64,000 bases of DNA from Pseudomonadota bacterium (GTDB lineage Bacteria; Pseudomonadota; Alphaproteobacteria; Rhizobiales; Beijerinckiaceae): positions 62,001-126,000 of the forward strand of contig JAKAJL010000001.1 in NCBI GenBank assembly GCA_021813805.1, read 5' to 3'. How positions within the stretch are numbered: the stretch's first letter is position 1; every line of letters starts with the position of its first letter. Made by a program: the position numbers and the translations under genes. The notes under the pieces were generated by a model that ran no database searches, was not told the DNA's origin, and was given only the letters and a program-made list of their open reading frames with translations. Below are positions 19,058 to 28,666 of the stretch, piece by piece.

Positions 19058-21352
19058 TTAGAACCCCTTCATCGGATTGGGCGGAAGATCGCCGACCAGT
19101 TTGGCAAAAGCGTCGAGGACCGTCGGCGCGCGGCACGAATCCGCGATCGACATTTCCTCGAACGAGACGCGCTCCTGTTCGAGCGCCAGGCTCTTGAGCG
19201 TCTCGCCGACCTTGCCCAGGCGCTCCTTGGCCAGGGCAGAGCCCTTGACGAAGTGGCACTGGTAATCGTCGCCCGACTTGCAGCCCATCAGCATGATGCC
19301 GTCATAGCCTTTCTGCAGGGCGGTCGAGATCCATTGCAGGGTGACCGATCCGAGGCAGCGCACCGGCACGATGCGGACGAAGGGCGACCAATGGGACCGG
19401 GCGATGCCGGCCATGTCGATCGCGGGATAGGCGTCGTTCTCGCAGGCGAGCACGAGGATGCGGGGCTTTTCCGAGAATTCGTCGGGAATCTCGTTGGCCT
19501 CGATCATGTCGTTGACCATCTGCGGATTGTAATTATCGAAGGTGATGGTCTGGACCGGACAGGCGCCCATGCAGGTGCCGCAACGGCGGCAGCGGGCGAA
19601 ATTGACCGTGGGACGCCCCTGCTCGTCCTCGTCGATGGCGCCGAACGGGCATTCCACCGTGCAGCGGCGGCACTTGGTGCATTTTTCGTGGCCGATCTTC
19701 GGAAAAGTCAGGTCGCCGACGCGCGGGTGAACCGAAGAGCCGATGGCGCCGCCTTCAAGCGCCTGGATCGCCTTGAGCACGGCGCCGGTCGCGTCCTCCG
19801 CGCTTTCCGCCATGTCCATGGGACGGCGGACGGGGCCGGCGGTGTAAATGCCGGTACGGCGCGTCTCATAGGGGAAGCAGATGTAATGGCTGTCCGAGAA
19901 GCCGTCGGCCAGGATCGGAATATGCGGGCCCTGACGATATTGCAGATTGAGGATCGGGCCGCCCGGCGGAACGCCCTTGTCGATATGCGGCCAAGGCGAA
20001 CCTTCGCCATGGGCGTAGCCGGAGACCTTGATCGGCGCGACAGGGTTGATGTCGTCCTTGAGCTGGGCTTCGCTCTTTTCCGGCTCGATCGCCGGCGCGT
20101 CGACATTGGTGGAGTTCGGGACCATGCCGGTCGCCAGAACGATCAGGTCGAGCCCGCCCAGCGGAACGTCCTCGCCGAGCAGTTCGTCGGAATAGGACAC
20201 GGTCATGGCCTTGCCATCGACCGAGGTCGCCTTGCCCTTCATGAAGACGACGCCGTTGCGCTGGGCCTCGCGATAGAATTCCTCGGCCGTTCCCGGCGTG
20301 CGCAATTCCTCGTAGACGATATAGGCCATGGCGTCCTTGTCGCCCTTGACCACCTGCAAGGCCTGCTTGATCGAGGCGGTGCAGCACACCGACGAGCAAT
20401 AGGGCAGATGGTTGGGGTCGCGGCTGCCGGCGCATTGCAGGAAGGCGATATTCTTGACCGGCGCGCCGTTGGACGGCTTGACCGGCGCGCCCTTGGCCAG
20501 CATGGCCTCGAATTCGATGCCGGTGACGACATCGGGCGAGGCGCCATAACCGAGATGAGTCAGCTTGGTCGCGTCATAGGGACGCCAGCCGGTGGCGACG
20601 ACGATGGCGCCGACCTTTTCGGTCACTTCCTGGCCGCCATGCGCAATAACGACATCGAAGGCGCCGGGCTGGCCCGAGGTTTTGGCGACGGTGGCGTTGG
20701 TGAGGATTCGGACGCGGCCGTTCGCCTTGACCTTGGCGATCAGCGCCTCGATGTCGTTGCCATAGATGTCGCGGTAGGGCGGCGCATGCGGGGCGCGCAT
20801 CGACCATTTGTTCGACCAGCCGCCGAGCGCGTCGCTCTTTTCCACCAGAAGCGCGTCATAACCCGACTGCGCGGCTTCGAGCGCCGCGGTCAGGCCGGTG
20901 ACGCCGCCGCCGACCACCAGAATGGTCCGCGAAATCTCGCCGAGCGCGGCCGGGGTGGGCTGCTGGGTCTTGGCGAGCTGCGCCGCCGCCATGCGAATGG
21001 AGTCCGCGGCGAGCATTTCGGTGTCTTCTTCGTGGGCCGGCTGCGACCACGCGACCTGTTCGCGCAGGTTGGCGCGCACCACCGGCACGCCGTCGAAACG
21101 GAACTTGTCGGCCATGACGCGCGGCGAGCAGGCGCCGACCACCATGCGGTTGACCGCGCCGTCAGCCACGTCCTTCTGCATGGACGCCACGCTTTCGGGG
21201 GAGCAGAGCGCGTCGCTCACGACGCAATGCCCGATGCGGAATTCGTTCTTGCCGACCTTTTCGAGCGCGCCTACGTCCACGGCGTCGGAGATGCCGCAGC
21301 CCTTGCAAAGATAGACGCCCGGTTTTTTCTCGGACACGCTTCCATCTCCCAT
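19058..21352 (-). CDS. qmoB: Quinone-interacting oxidoreductase subunit QmoB (HdrA-MvhD fusion type)
   Basis: 764 residues, normal for QmoB. In order: an N-terminal Cys-containing HdrA-like segment (YLCKGCG, then VVGACSP), an FAD Rossmann motif (ILVVGGGVTGLTAA, ~residue 145), a CSSVCCTASI segment, two [4Fe-4S] motifs (CTKCRRCTVECP and CRRCGTCMGACP), and a C-terminal MvhD-like [2Fe-2S] domain (CENDAYPA, RCLGS, GCKSGDDYQCHF). This order is diagnostic of QmoB. Flavin and Fe-S centres conduct electrons to or from APS reductase. Between qmoA (90-base gap) and hdrC (abutting). Cytosolic, probably docking on the AprAB complex. Confidence 0.94.
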   Translation of the reverse strand: MGDGSVSEKKPGVYLCKGCGISDAVDVGALEKVGKNEFRIGHCVVSDALCSPESVASMQKDVADGAVNRMVVGACSPRVMADKFRFDGVPVVRANLREQVAWSQPAHEEDTEMLAADSIRMAAAQLAKTQQPTPAALGEISRTILVVGGGVTGLTAALEAAQSGYDALLVEKSDALGGWSNKWSMRAPHAPPYRDIYGNDIEALIAKVKANGRVRILTNATVAKTSGQPGAFDVVIAHGGQEVTEKVGAIVVATGWRPYDATKLTHLGYGASPDVVTGIEFEAMLAKGAPVKPSNGAPVKNIAFLQCAGSRDPNHLPYCSSVCCTASIKQALQVVKGDKDAMAYIVYEELRTPGTAEEFYREAQRNGVVFMKGKATSVDGKAMTVSYSDELLGEDVPLGGLDLIVLATGMVPNSTNVDAPAIEPEKSEAQLKDDINPVAPIKVSGYAHGEGSPWPHIDKGVPPGGPILNLQYRQGPHIPILADGFSDSHYICFPYETRRTGIYTAGPVRRPMDMAESAEDATGAVLKAIQALEGGAIGSSVHPRVGDLTFPKIGHEKCTKCRRCTVECPFGAIDEDEQGRPTVNFARCRRCGTCMGACPVQTITFDNYNPQMVNDMIEANEIPDEFSEKPRILVLACENDAYPAIDMAGIARSHWSPFVRIVPVRCLGSVTLQWISTALQKGYDGIMLMGCKSGDDYQCHFVKGSALAKERLGKVGETLKSLALEQERVSFEEMSIADSCRAPTVLDAFAKLVGDLPPNPMKGF

Positions 21353-21442
21353 GTCACGCGCCGTTCGTTCCGGCGCTCTCGTTCCCGGCCGCGCTCGCCT
21401 TTTTGAGGCAAGCGAGGCGCTTCAGCTTTTATTCGCGGCGCC

Positions 21443-22726
21443 TCAGGCGTTTCTGACCGCCTGAATGGCTTTCAGCGCGGCGGCCGTCGCCGACTGCACC
21501 GACATCGACACGTCGAGCGGCCCGGAGGCGACGCCGGCCGAGAACATGCCCTCGCCGTCGCCCTCGACCGGCACGAGGAAGCCATATTCGTCCGCGACCA
21601 GACCCATCGTCGGGCGGTAGCCCGCGACGGCGCTCGGCTGCATGCCGGTCGCCAGAACCACCAGATCGTATGGCTCGGCGTAAATTTCGCGGTCGATCGT
21701 ACGCTCGCCGTGAAGCATCGGCCGGCCGTCCTCGCCGACGCGGATATGCGCCGGCTTCGACTTGATGAATTTCACCTGCGGATCGGCGCGAACGCGGTCA
21801 TAAAAAGCTTCGAGCTTATCGTGGGCGCGAATGTCGATGTAATAAATGTGAACTTCGGCGTCCGGATATTGCTCGCGGACATAGGCCGCGTGCTTGAGCG
21901 AACCGAGGCAGCAGATGCGCGAGCAATAAGGCAGGTGGTTGAGGTCGCGCGACCCGGCGCACTGGATGAGCGCCACCTTCTTCGCCGGCTCGCCGTTCGA
22001 CGGGCGCAGGATCTTGCCGTGGGTCGGGCCGTCATGCGCGGCCAGACGCTCCATTTCGACATTGGTGATGATGTCGCGGCTGTGGACGTAGCTGTAGACG
22101 TCGAGATTTTTGGGATCGTAGGGCTGCCAGCCGGTCGCCCAGACCACCGCGCCGACATGGAGATCGAAGGTCTCGCCCTTGTCGTCGGGATCGAGCGCGC
22201 CATAGGCGCAGGCGCTTTTGAGCTTCTCGCCTTCGCCGGCGGCGATCGCCTCGGGGGCGACGACATAGCGCATGGGGAACGCATGTTCGTGCGGCAGATA
22301 GGCGGCCTTGACCTTGTCGAGACCGTAATTGAAGGGATTTTCCACCATTGTTTCGGTGGCGTTGGCGCAGGCGCCGCAGGCGGTGCAACGCTCGTTGACG
22401 AAACGCGGATGACGCTGGACCGAGACTTTATAATCGCCTCGCCCGCCGGAAATTCCCTGAACCTCGCACATGGTCATGACGCGGATGCGCGGATTCTTGC
22501 GGATGCGCTGGTAATTGATCTCCAGGCCACAGGTGGGATGGCAAAGCTTCGGGAAATAGCGGTTGAGCTTGGTGACGCGTCCGCCGAGGGCGGCCTCGCG
22601 TTCAATCAAGATGACGTCCTGTCCAGCTTCCGCCGCTTCCACGGCCGCCGTGACGCCGGCGATTCCGCCGCCGACGACGAGAATCGTTTGACTCGCCGGA
22701 CCGGCGCCATTCTGACCCGCCGCCAT
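21443..22726 (-). CDS. qmoA: Quinone-interacting oxidoreductase subunit QmoA (HdrA-like flavoprotein)
   Basis: 427 residues, HdrA-like. FAD motif ILVVGGGIAGVTAA near residue 16; CHPTCGLE and a Cys pair in RCTACGACANATE around residue 125, where the second cluster typical of full HdrA is missing; and another SRICCLGS region near 270. The size and lack of added ferredoxin domains match QmoA. First gene of the qmoA-qmoB-hdrC-hdrB operon; AGGGAGGAAAAGGA precedes its ATG. It works with QmoB in electron flow linked to APS reductase. Confidence 0.93.
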   Translation of the reverse strand: MAAGQNGAGPASQTILVVGGGIAGVTAAVEAAEAGQDVILIEREAALGGRVTKLNRYFPKLCHPTCGLEINYQRIRKNPRIRVMTMCEVQGISGGRGDYKVSVQRHPRFVNERCTACGACANATETMVENPFNYGLDKVKAAYLPHEHAFPMRYVVAPEAIAAGEGEKLKSACAYGALDPDDKGETFDLHVGAVVWATGWQPYDPKNLDVYSYVHSRDIITNVEMERLAAHDGPTHGKILRPSNGEPAKKVALIQCAGSRDLNHLPYCSRICCLGSLKHAAYVREQYPDAEVHIYYIDIRAHDKLEAFYDRVRADPQVKFIKSKPAHIRVGEDGRPMLHGERTIDREIYAEPYDLVVLATGMQPSAVAGYRPTMGLVADEYGFLVPVEGDGEGMFSAGVASGPLDVSMSVQSATAAALKAIQAVRNA

Positions 22727-23076
22727 TCCTTTTCCTCCCTGCCGGCCTGTTCATGCCTTCATCCCCGTCGCTGGCCAGCGGTTCGCTTGTCGTTGAACGA
22801 CGGAGAGCAACGGCCGCGCTTCGCTGTTTCGCCCCTCCGGAAACGGCAGACGTAGGCGGCCTGCCGCTTCTATACTTCAATGAATGCGAATATGTCTATC
22901 CTCCTAGATCAAAAAAGCGATGGGCGCCGGAGCCTGCCCATTTCGCGCCGCTAAGTCCCTGGCCTCTTGCAAAGAATCCGACTTTTTGCCTATGAGGGCG
23001 CAACTTTGCGCGGGGGCGGCGAAATCGTTCGCGCCCGCCTTTCTCCAACCCGCTGCGTCTTCGACGACCGAGGAAC
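22727..23076. other. 350-base divergent promoter region, qmoA and CLC gene
   Basis: No gene seen. It contains the candidate qmoA promoter on the minus strand and, for the plus-strand CLC gene, a weak TTGCAA-N18-TATGAG at 22967-22996. A T/A-rich patch near 22870-22915 stands out from the GC-rich surroundings. Confidence 0.45.
22869..22898 (-). promoter_or_regulatory. Candidate promoter of the qmoA operon
   Basis: On the minus strand TAGACA, 18 bases, then TATAGA, about 143 bases before the qmoA ATG. Five of six bases match TTGACA and five of six match TATAAT-type usage. It does not share the TATAAG/16-base layout of the sat and apr candidates. Confidence 0.35.
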
Positions 23077-24465
23077 ATGGCCGAACCATTCCGAATCGAC
23101 ATCCGCCGCCTGCGCACGAGCCTGCTGATTTGGCTGTCAGCCCGGCACTGGCGGCGGCAAACCGTGTTTTTCGGCGGCGGACTGGCTGTCGGCGCCGCTG
23201 CGGTCGCCATGGCCGAGGGCGCGAATGCGGCGCAATGGGCGCTCGACCGGATTTTGGCCTGGCAGCCAGCGGCGCCTCTGGTGATCACGCCGCTGGGATA
23301 CGCACTGGCGGCTTATGTCACGATGCGCTGGTTCAACGGCGCCCAGGGCTCCGGCATTCCCCAGATCATCGCCGCGAACGAACTCCCGTCCACATCGAAA
23401 ACCCGCGCCGACATGGTGTCGATGCGGGTGGCGATCGGCAAGGCCTTCCTCCTCATTTTCCTTCTCGTCTGCGGCGCCTCGATCGGGCGCGAAGGCCCCA
23501 GCGTCCAGATCGGCGCCGCGCTCATGCTGTTCGCCGGGCGGCTGGGCGGCATTCGCCGAGAAGCAGCTCTGCTGCTCGCCGGCGGCGCGGCGGGCGTCGC
23601 CGGGGCCTTCAACACGCCGCTGGCCGGCGTGATCTTCGCCATAGAGGAACTCGGGCGCCGTTATGAGCAGCGCACCAACGGCACGGTGATCCTGGCGGTC
23701 ATGCTCGCCGGCGTCGCCTCGGTGATGCTGGCCGGAAATTACACCTATTTCGGTGTCTCGACCGCCAATCTCAGCGGCTGGCCGGACATTCTCGCCGTCC
23801 TCGTCTGCGGCGTCGCCGGCGGGGCTTTGGGCGGCCTGTTCAGCCAGCTATTGATTTGGGGAATCGTCAATCTTCCCCGCCTGTGGGGTGGCTGGACCTA
23901 CAGAAGAATGGCGCTTTTTGCCGGAGCGTGCGGGCTCATCGTGGGCGTCATCGGCCTGGCCACGGGAGGAGCTACGTTCGGGACAGGCTATTCCCAGGCG
24001 AGGGACATCATTCAGGGCGCCAGCCACCTGCCCTGGTATTTCGGCCCGCTCAAGCTGGTCGTCACCCTGCTCTCCAGCATGTGCGGCATTCCCGGCGGTC
24101 TGTTCGCCCCCTCGCTTTCGGCCGGCGCCGGCTTGGGCCATGCGCTCGAACCATTCCTGCCGATGGTCCCGCCCGCGACCGTCGCCCTGCTTGGCGTTGT
24201 GGGCTATTTTTCCGGGGTCGTGCAATCGCCGCTGACGGCCTTCGTCATCGTCATGGAAATGACCGGCGACCACAACATGATGCTGCCCCTGATGGCGACG
24301 AGCCTTCTCGGCTTCGCCGTGTCGCGGATGGTCTGCAGATATCCCATTTATCACGCCATCGCCCATTCCATGGTCGCGAAGGCCGTCATGGTCGAAGGCC
24401 TGGCAAGCCGGCGCGCCCGACCGGACGGCGAGGACGAATCGGCGGGCGAAGCGGCGTTCATGTGA
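23077..24465 (+). CDS. CLC-family chloride/proton antiporter
   Basis: 462-residue membrane protein of the CLC family. The anion-site motifs are present: GSGIPQ (91-96), GREGPS with the gating Glu139, and GGLFAPSLS. A second conserved Glu (in VIFAIEEL, corresponding to the internal proton Glu of E. coli ClcA) argues for H+/Cl- exchange and not a passive channel. No C-terminal CBS domains. Divergent from qmoA. A role in acid or charge balance during sulfuric-acid production is conceivable but inferred. The start ATG has GAGGA just upstream. Confidence 0.9.
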   Translation: MAEPFRIDIRRLRTSLLIWLSARHWRRQTVFFGGGLAVGAAAVAMAEGANAAQWALDRILAWQPAAPLVITPLGYALAAYVTMRWFNGAQGSGIPQIIAANELPSTSKTRADMVSMRVAIGKAFLLIFLLVCGASIGREGPSVQIGAALMLFAGRLGGIRREAALLLAGGAAGVAGAFNTPLAGVIFAIEELGRRYEQRTNGTVILAVMLAGVASVMLAGNYTYFGVSTANLSGWPDILAVLVCGVAGGALGGLFSQLLIWGIVNLPRLWGGWTYRRMALFAGACGLIVGVIGLATGGATFGTGYSQARDIIQGASHLPWYFGPLKLVVTLLSSMCGIPGGLFAPSLSAGAGLGHALEPFLPMVPPATVALLGVVGYFSGVVQSPLTAFVIVMEMTGDHNMMLPLMATSLLGFAVSRMVCRYPIYHAIAHSMVAKAVMVEGLASRRARPDGEDESAGEAAFM

Positions 24466-24563
24466 CAAAATTGCGATATTCTGATATTGCGATATGAAAT
24501 CATAACCAGTTCAGGGCCGCCCCGCCGGCAGGCCGTCATCTGGCGTTGGGGAGAACAGAGCCG

Positions 24564-24935
24564 TTGAGCAGATTGCCCTATGACAATTTCAACGCCCATG
24601 AATTCATCTTGCGCGACTGGCTGGCGCTCGACCGCACCGTGTTGGCAAACGAACGCACCTTTCTCGCTTACGGGCGAACGTCTTTGGGGCTGTTTCTCGC
24701 CGGCGTGACCCTCATCAAGGTGTTCAAATCGGATTTCGCCATCGGAACCGGCTGGGTCTTCGTCGTCACGGCCGTTGGGGTCTTCATTTACGGATTCCGC
24801 CGCTTCCGCAAGATGCAGAGCCATTATCGGGGGCTGGCGGCTCTCGAAGAGAAGATTCTTCCGGAGGAATTGGAGCGGGAGTTCGCCGCGGAGGCGGCGC
24901 TCGAAAAAGAACGAGCGGATGCGCCGTCCCCTTGA
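24564..24935 (+). CDS. DUF202 family small membrane protein
   Basis: About 123 residues. It has the DUF202 pattern: RDWLALDRTVLANERTFLAYGRTSLG, then two transmembrane helices (LGLFLAGVTLIKVF and WVFVVTAVGVFIYGF) and a charged Glu-rich C-terminal tail. Function unknown in bacteria; related eukaryotic members (VTC1-like) sit in polyphosphate-forming membrane complexes. I take TTG 24564 as the start (GGGGAG ten bases upstream); TTG 24546 is in frame and possible. It lies between the CLC antiporter and a SulP transporter. Confidence 0.75.
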   Translation: MSRLPYDNFNAHEFILRDWLALDRTVLANERTFLAYGRTSLGLFLAGVTLIKVFKSDFAIGTGWVFVVTAVGVFIYGFRRFRKMQSHYRGLAALEEKILPEELEREFAAEAALEKERADAPSP

Positions 24936-25136
24936 TCCGGATCCCGCGAGGATGTCGCAACGTCGGAGCCGCCTCAAAAAATGAAAGGCCGGCGCGAATC
25001 CTGTTTGGCCCGCGACGCTGGAATGAATATGAAGTAAGCCAGACGACGCGAGGGACAGCGCGGCTTGGCCGGACGACGCAGGGCCCTGTCGGGATCAAAA
25101 AGACCAACAAACGGGAGGGAGGTTCGAATTTCAACC

Positions 25137-26975
25137 ATGACGCAGGCTGATGCAGCTCCAGCGCGCCGGTTCGGGCCGGCGACGATCTTCCCCTTTCTGG
25201 CCTGGGGGTCTCTGCTTTCCGGCGCGCAGATGCGGGCCGACCTTCTCGCCGGCCTCACCGGCGCCCTGGTCGTGCTGCCGCAGGGCGTGGCCTTCGCCAC
25301 GATCGCCGGCATGCCGCCGCAATATGGTCTCTACGCCAGCATCGTCCCGACGGTCATCGCCGCTCTGTTCGGCTCGTCCCGCCATCTGGTGGCGGGGCCG
25401 AGCACCACGGCCTCCCTCGTGCTATTCGCCTCGCTCGCCGCTTTCGCCACCGTCGGCAGCCAGCATTATGTCGAACTGGCGATCACGCTGGGCGCCATGA
25501 CCGGCGTCATGGAGCTGGCGCTCGGCGTCTTCCGCCTCGGCGCGCTGGTCAATTTCATCTCCCATACCGTCGTGGTCGGCTATACCGCGGGCGTCGGCAT
25601 CCTGATCATGACGACGCAGATGCGCAATTTCCTCGGCCTGCACATTCCGCGCACCAGCATTTTCGTGGAAGCTGTCGTCGGGACGATCCGCGCGGCGCCG
25701 ACAACCTCGATCGAAGTGACCCTCGTCGCGCTGGTGACGCTGGCCGCCGGCGTCATTTCACGCCGCCTGACCGCGAAAGTGCCCTATATGATTCCGGCGA
25801 TCCTGGCCGGCTGTTTCGCCGGCGTGATCGCCAATCTGATCGTCCCGAACTCGGTCTCCACCGTCGGCGCCCTGCCCCGCACGCTCCCGCCGCTCTCGGC
25901 GCCGAGCTTCGACCCGGCGACATTGGGCATGCTGCTGCCGACGGCGCTCGCCATCGCCATTTCGGCGCTCAACGAAGTGGTGTCGATCGGCCGCGCGCTG
26001 GCCATCCGCTCGGAGCAGAGGCTCGACATCAACCAGGAGTTCATCGGCCAGGGCCTCGCCAATCTCATCGGCTCCTTCTTCTCCGGCTATGTCGTCTCCG
26101 GCTCCTTCAACCGCAGCGCGCTCAATTACGAATCGGGCGCGCGCACCCAGGTCTCGGCGGTGTCCGCCGGCCTGATTCTCGCCGGCATCCTGGTTTTCGC
26201 CGCGCCGCTTGCCGCCTATCTGCCCCATGCCGCGATGGCCGCCTCGCTGGAGCTGGTCGGCTGGAGCCTAATCGACCGCAGAAGCCTGCGCGGCATCTGG
26301 CGCAGCGGCTGGGCGGAGCGCGGCGTGCTGCTCGCCACCATCGGCGTGGCTCTGTTCATCCAGATCCAGGCGGCGATTCTCGCCGGCGTCGCGCTGTCGC
26401 TGGTGGTCTATCTCTACCGGACGTCCAATCCGGAGATTCGTCCGCGCGTCCCCGATCCGGCGGACGAGAACCGCAAATTCGTCGACGCCGCCCCAGAAAA
26501 ACCGGAATGCCCGCAGTTCCGTCTCGCCCGCCTCGACGGCTCGATCTATTTCGGCGCCGTCAATTCCTTCCGCGACGCGCTCAACGCCTTCGAACACGAA
26601 CGGCCGAGCTGCAAGCGCTACGGGATCATCATGCGCGGCGTGAATTTCATCGATCTCGCCGGCGCCGAGGCGCTGGCCATCGAAACGCGGCGGCTGCGCG
26701 CCAGCGGCGGCGACCTTTATCTCATCAACATCAAGGAGCGGCCGCTGGAATATCTCGAAAAGGGCGGCTATGTCGATCAGATCGGCCGCTCGAATATTTT
26801 CCTCGGCAAGACACGCGCGCTGGCGGAAATCACCAAAAAGCTCGACCATGACATTTGCAGCCGCTGTTCGCTGCGAGTGTTCAGGGAGTGCGCACGCTAT
26901 GGAAAGCCGCGGCCCGAGGAGAAGGCTACGCCAGACGCCGCCGCCTCCACGACGCCCGCGCCGGGGCAAGCGTGA
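25137..26975 (+). CDS. SulP-family anion transporter with STAS domain
   Basis: 612 residues: about twelve or more hydrophobic segments (residues ~20-420) with SulP features (LVVLPQGVAFATIAGMPPQYGLYA; SGSFNRSALN), a cytosolic STAS domain (~450-565, IIMRGVNFIDLAGAEAL), and a Cys-bearing C-terminal extension (DICSRCSLRVFRECARYG). SulP proteins move sulfate, bicarbonate or other anions. Its place two genes from qmoA and 12 kb from sat makes sulfate a reasonable substrate, either import or disposal of the oxidation product. ATG 25137 is the likely start, though the nearest GGGAGG lies 14 bases upstream. The tail overlaps no gene. Confidence 0.88.
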   Translation: MTQADAAPARRFGPATIFPFLAWGSLLSGAQMRADLLAGLTGALVVLPQGVAFATIAGMPPQYGLYASIVPTVIAALFGSSRHLVAGPSTTASLVLFASLAAFATVGSQHYVELAITLGAMTGVMELALGVFRLGALVNFISHTVVVGYTAGVGILIMTTQMRNFLGLHIPRTSIFVEAVVGTIRAAPTTSIEVTLVALVTLAAGVISRRLTAKVPYMIPAILAGCFAGVIANLIVPNSVSTVGALPRTLPPLSAPSFDPATLGMLLPTALAIAISALNEVVSIGRALAIRSEQRLDINQEFIGQGLANLIGSFFSGYVVSGSFNRSALNYESGARTQVSAVSAGLILAGILVFAAPLAAYLPHAAMAASLELVGWSLIDRRSLRGIWRSGWAERGVLLATIGVALFIQIQAAILAGVALSLVVYLYRTSNPEIRPRVPDPADENRKFVDAAPEKPECPQFRLARLDGSIYFGAVNSFRDALNAFEHERPSCKRYGIIMRGVNFIDLAGAEALAIETRRLRASGGDLYLINIKERPLEYLEKGGYVDQIGRSNIFLGKTRALAEITKKLDHDICSRCSLRVFRECARYGKPRPEEKATPDAAASTTPAPGQA

Positions 26976-27036
26976 ACGCCGCCAACCGAAAAACCAGATC
27001 TCGCGCGTGGGATGGCGCCGGAGCCGGGGCATTTCC

Positions 27037-27729
27037 TTGACCGACGTTGAAACAGGCCCGGATTTCGCCGAGATCGGCCGGAAAATCTTCGCCCAGCCAT
27101 GCGAATTCGTCTGGGCGGCGGAACGAATCGGCGACCTTCCGCCGATGGGGCCGACGGAAATCGCATTCGCCGGCCGCTCCAATGTCGGCAAATCGTCGCT
27201 GCTCAACGCCCTGACCGGCCGCAAGACCCTGGCGCGGACCTCACACACGCCAGGCCGCACCCAGCAGCTCAATTTCTTCGCCCTTGGTCCGGACCCAAAG
27301 GCGCCCCTGCTGCGCTTGGTGGACATGCCCGGCTATGGATATGCCGCGGTGTCCAAGGAAAAAATTGCCGGCTGGACCCGGCTGATGCAGGATTTTCTGC
27401 GCGGGCGGGCTTCGCTGGCGCGCGTCTTCGTGCTCATCGACGGACGCCACGGGATCAAGGACCTCGATCGCGACATGCTCAAGCGCCTGGATCAGGCGGC
27501 GCTGTCCTATCAGATCGTGATGACCAAGCGCGACGAGGTGAAAAAGGGCCTGATCGAAAGGACCGTCGCCGACGCTGAAGCCGTCCTGCGCGGCCATCCC
27601 GCCGCACATCCCGACGTCATCTTCCTGTCATCGCACAAGGGCGAAGGTCTGTCCGACCTGCGCGCTTCGATCGCGCGGCTTCTCTTCGAACGCGACAGAA
27701 CGATTTTCGGGGCCGCGCAAATCGGCTAA
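27037..27729 (+). CDS. engB: Ribosome-biogenesis GTPase EngB/YihA (YsxC)
   Basis: About 230 residues, an essential GTPase of large-subunit assembly. G1 [10 protein letters not shown]2 region [10 protein letters not shown]3 DMPGYGYA and G4 TKRD are all clear, and the length is normal for the family. The frame is open far upstream inside the SulP 3' end. I choose TTG 27037 (reading [14 protein letters not shown]) since EngB homologues begin close to this point; a GTG at 27007 is an alternative. ArgB follows 31 bases later, probably in one transcript. Confidence 0.92.
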   Translation: MTDVETGPDFAEIGRKIFAQPCEFVWAAERIGDLPPMGPTEIAFAGRSNVGKSSLLNALTGRKTLARTSHTPGRTQQLNFFALGPDPKAPLLRLVDMPGYGYAAVSKEKIAGWTRLMQDFLRGRASLARVFVLIDGRHGIKDLDRDMLKRLDQAALSYQIVMTKRDEVKKGLIERTVADAEAVLRGHPAAHPDVIFLSSHKGEGLSDLRASIARLLFERDRTIFGAAQIG

Positions 27730-27760
27730 ACAGCCCGGGAAGTCTCCAGAAGGCAAAATC

Positions 27761-28666
27761 ATGAGCGACACACCGGCCAAGTCCGCCCCCCTCAGCCAAG
27801 CCGCCGCGATCGAACAGGCGCGAATCCTGATGCAGGCGCTGCCCCATATGCTGCATTACGACGATGCGGTCGTGGTGGTGAAATACGGCGGCCACGCCAT
27901 GGGCGACGAGGCGACCGCGCGCAATTTCGCGCGCGACATGGTCCTGCTCGAACAATCGGGCGTCAATCCGGTCGTCGTCCATGGCGGCGGCCCGCAGATC
28001 GGCGCCATGCTCAACAAGCTCGGCATCAAGTCGGAATTTGCCGACGGCCTTCGGGTGACCGACAAGGCCACGGTCGAAGTGGTCGAAATGGTGCTGGCGG
28101 GCTCAATCAACAAGCAGATCGTCGGCTTCATCAACAATGCCGGCGGGCGCGCCATCGGACTGTGCGGCAAGGACGGCAACATGGTCACCGCGCGCAAGGT
28201 CGAGATGAGCGAAAGCGACGGCAAACCCGCCGTCGATCTCGGTTTCGTCGGCGATCCCGCCAAGGTGGACGCGACCGTCCTGGAGCAGGTGCTTGGCCGC
28301 GAGCTGATTCCCGTGCTCGCGCCGGTGGCGCTGGGCGCCGAGGGCGAGACCTATAATGTCAACGCCGACACTTTCGCCGGCGCCATAGCCGGCGCGCTCG
28401 CGGCCAAGCGCCTGCTGCTGCTGACCGACGTTCCCGGCGTGCTCGACAAGGATAAGAATCTGATCAAGGAGCTGCGCATCGGCGAAATCCCGGCGCTGAT
28501 CGCCGACGGCACGATCACCGGCGGAATGATTCCCAAGGTCGAGACATGCATCTACGCCATCGAACAGGGCGTCGAGGGCGTGGTGATCCTCGACGGCAAG
28601 ATCCCCCACGCCGTGCTGATCGAACTCTTGACCGATCACGGCGCGGGCACGCTGATCACAAGGTGA
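27761..28666 (+). CDS. argB: Acetylglutamate kinase
   Basis: 301 residues; phosphorylates N-acetylglutamate in arginine biosynthesis. The amino-acid-kinase motifs VKYGGHAM (Lys for phosphate transfer), [10 protein letters not shown], the mid-chain NNAGG and the ATP-site region ([12 protein letters not shown]) are present. Cytosolic, likely hexameric and feedback-inhibited by arginine given its long N-terminal helix. Downstream of engB; its TGA overlaps the GTG of the HAD gene. Confidence 0.95.
   Translation: MSDTPAKSAPLSQAAAIEQARILMQALPHMLHYDDAVVVVKYGGHAMGDEATARNFARDMVLLEQSGVNPVVVHGGGPQIGAMLNKLGIKSEFADGLRVTDKATVEVVEMVLAGSINKQIVGFINNAGGRAIGLCGKDGNMVTARKVEMSESDGKPAVDLGFVGDPAKVDATVLEQVLGRELIPVLAPVALGAEGETYNVNADTFAGAIAGALAAKRLLLLTDVPGVLDKDKNLIKELRIGEIPALIADGTITGGMIPKVETCIYAIEQGVEGVVILDGKIPHAVLIELLTDHGAGTLITR

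Noticed and set aside
18836..21406. 856-codon plus-strand open frame over the qmoB region
   Set aside because: It is the antisense of qmoB. Its amino-acid composition (repeated His, Asp, Arg, Gly) is that of a GC-rich shadow frame, while the minus strand carries clear cofactor motifs.
17471..22726. sHdr-type lipoate-dependent sulfur oxidation cluster
   Set aside because: No lipoate-binding protein, no tusA/dsrE genes and only one HdrA pair; the QmoB architecture with its MvhD-like end fits the Qmo complex instead.
23077..24465. Fluoride-specific CLC-F exporter
   Set aside because: GREGPS and GSGIPQ motifs and the internal proton-path Glu match chloride/proton antiporters; no fluoride riboswitch-like leader was recognised.
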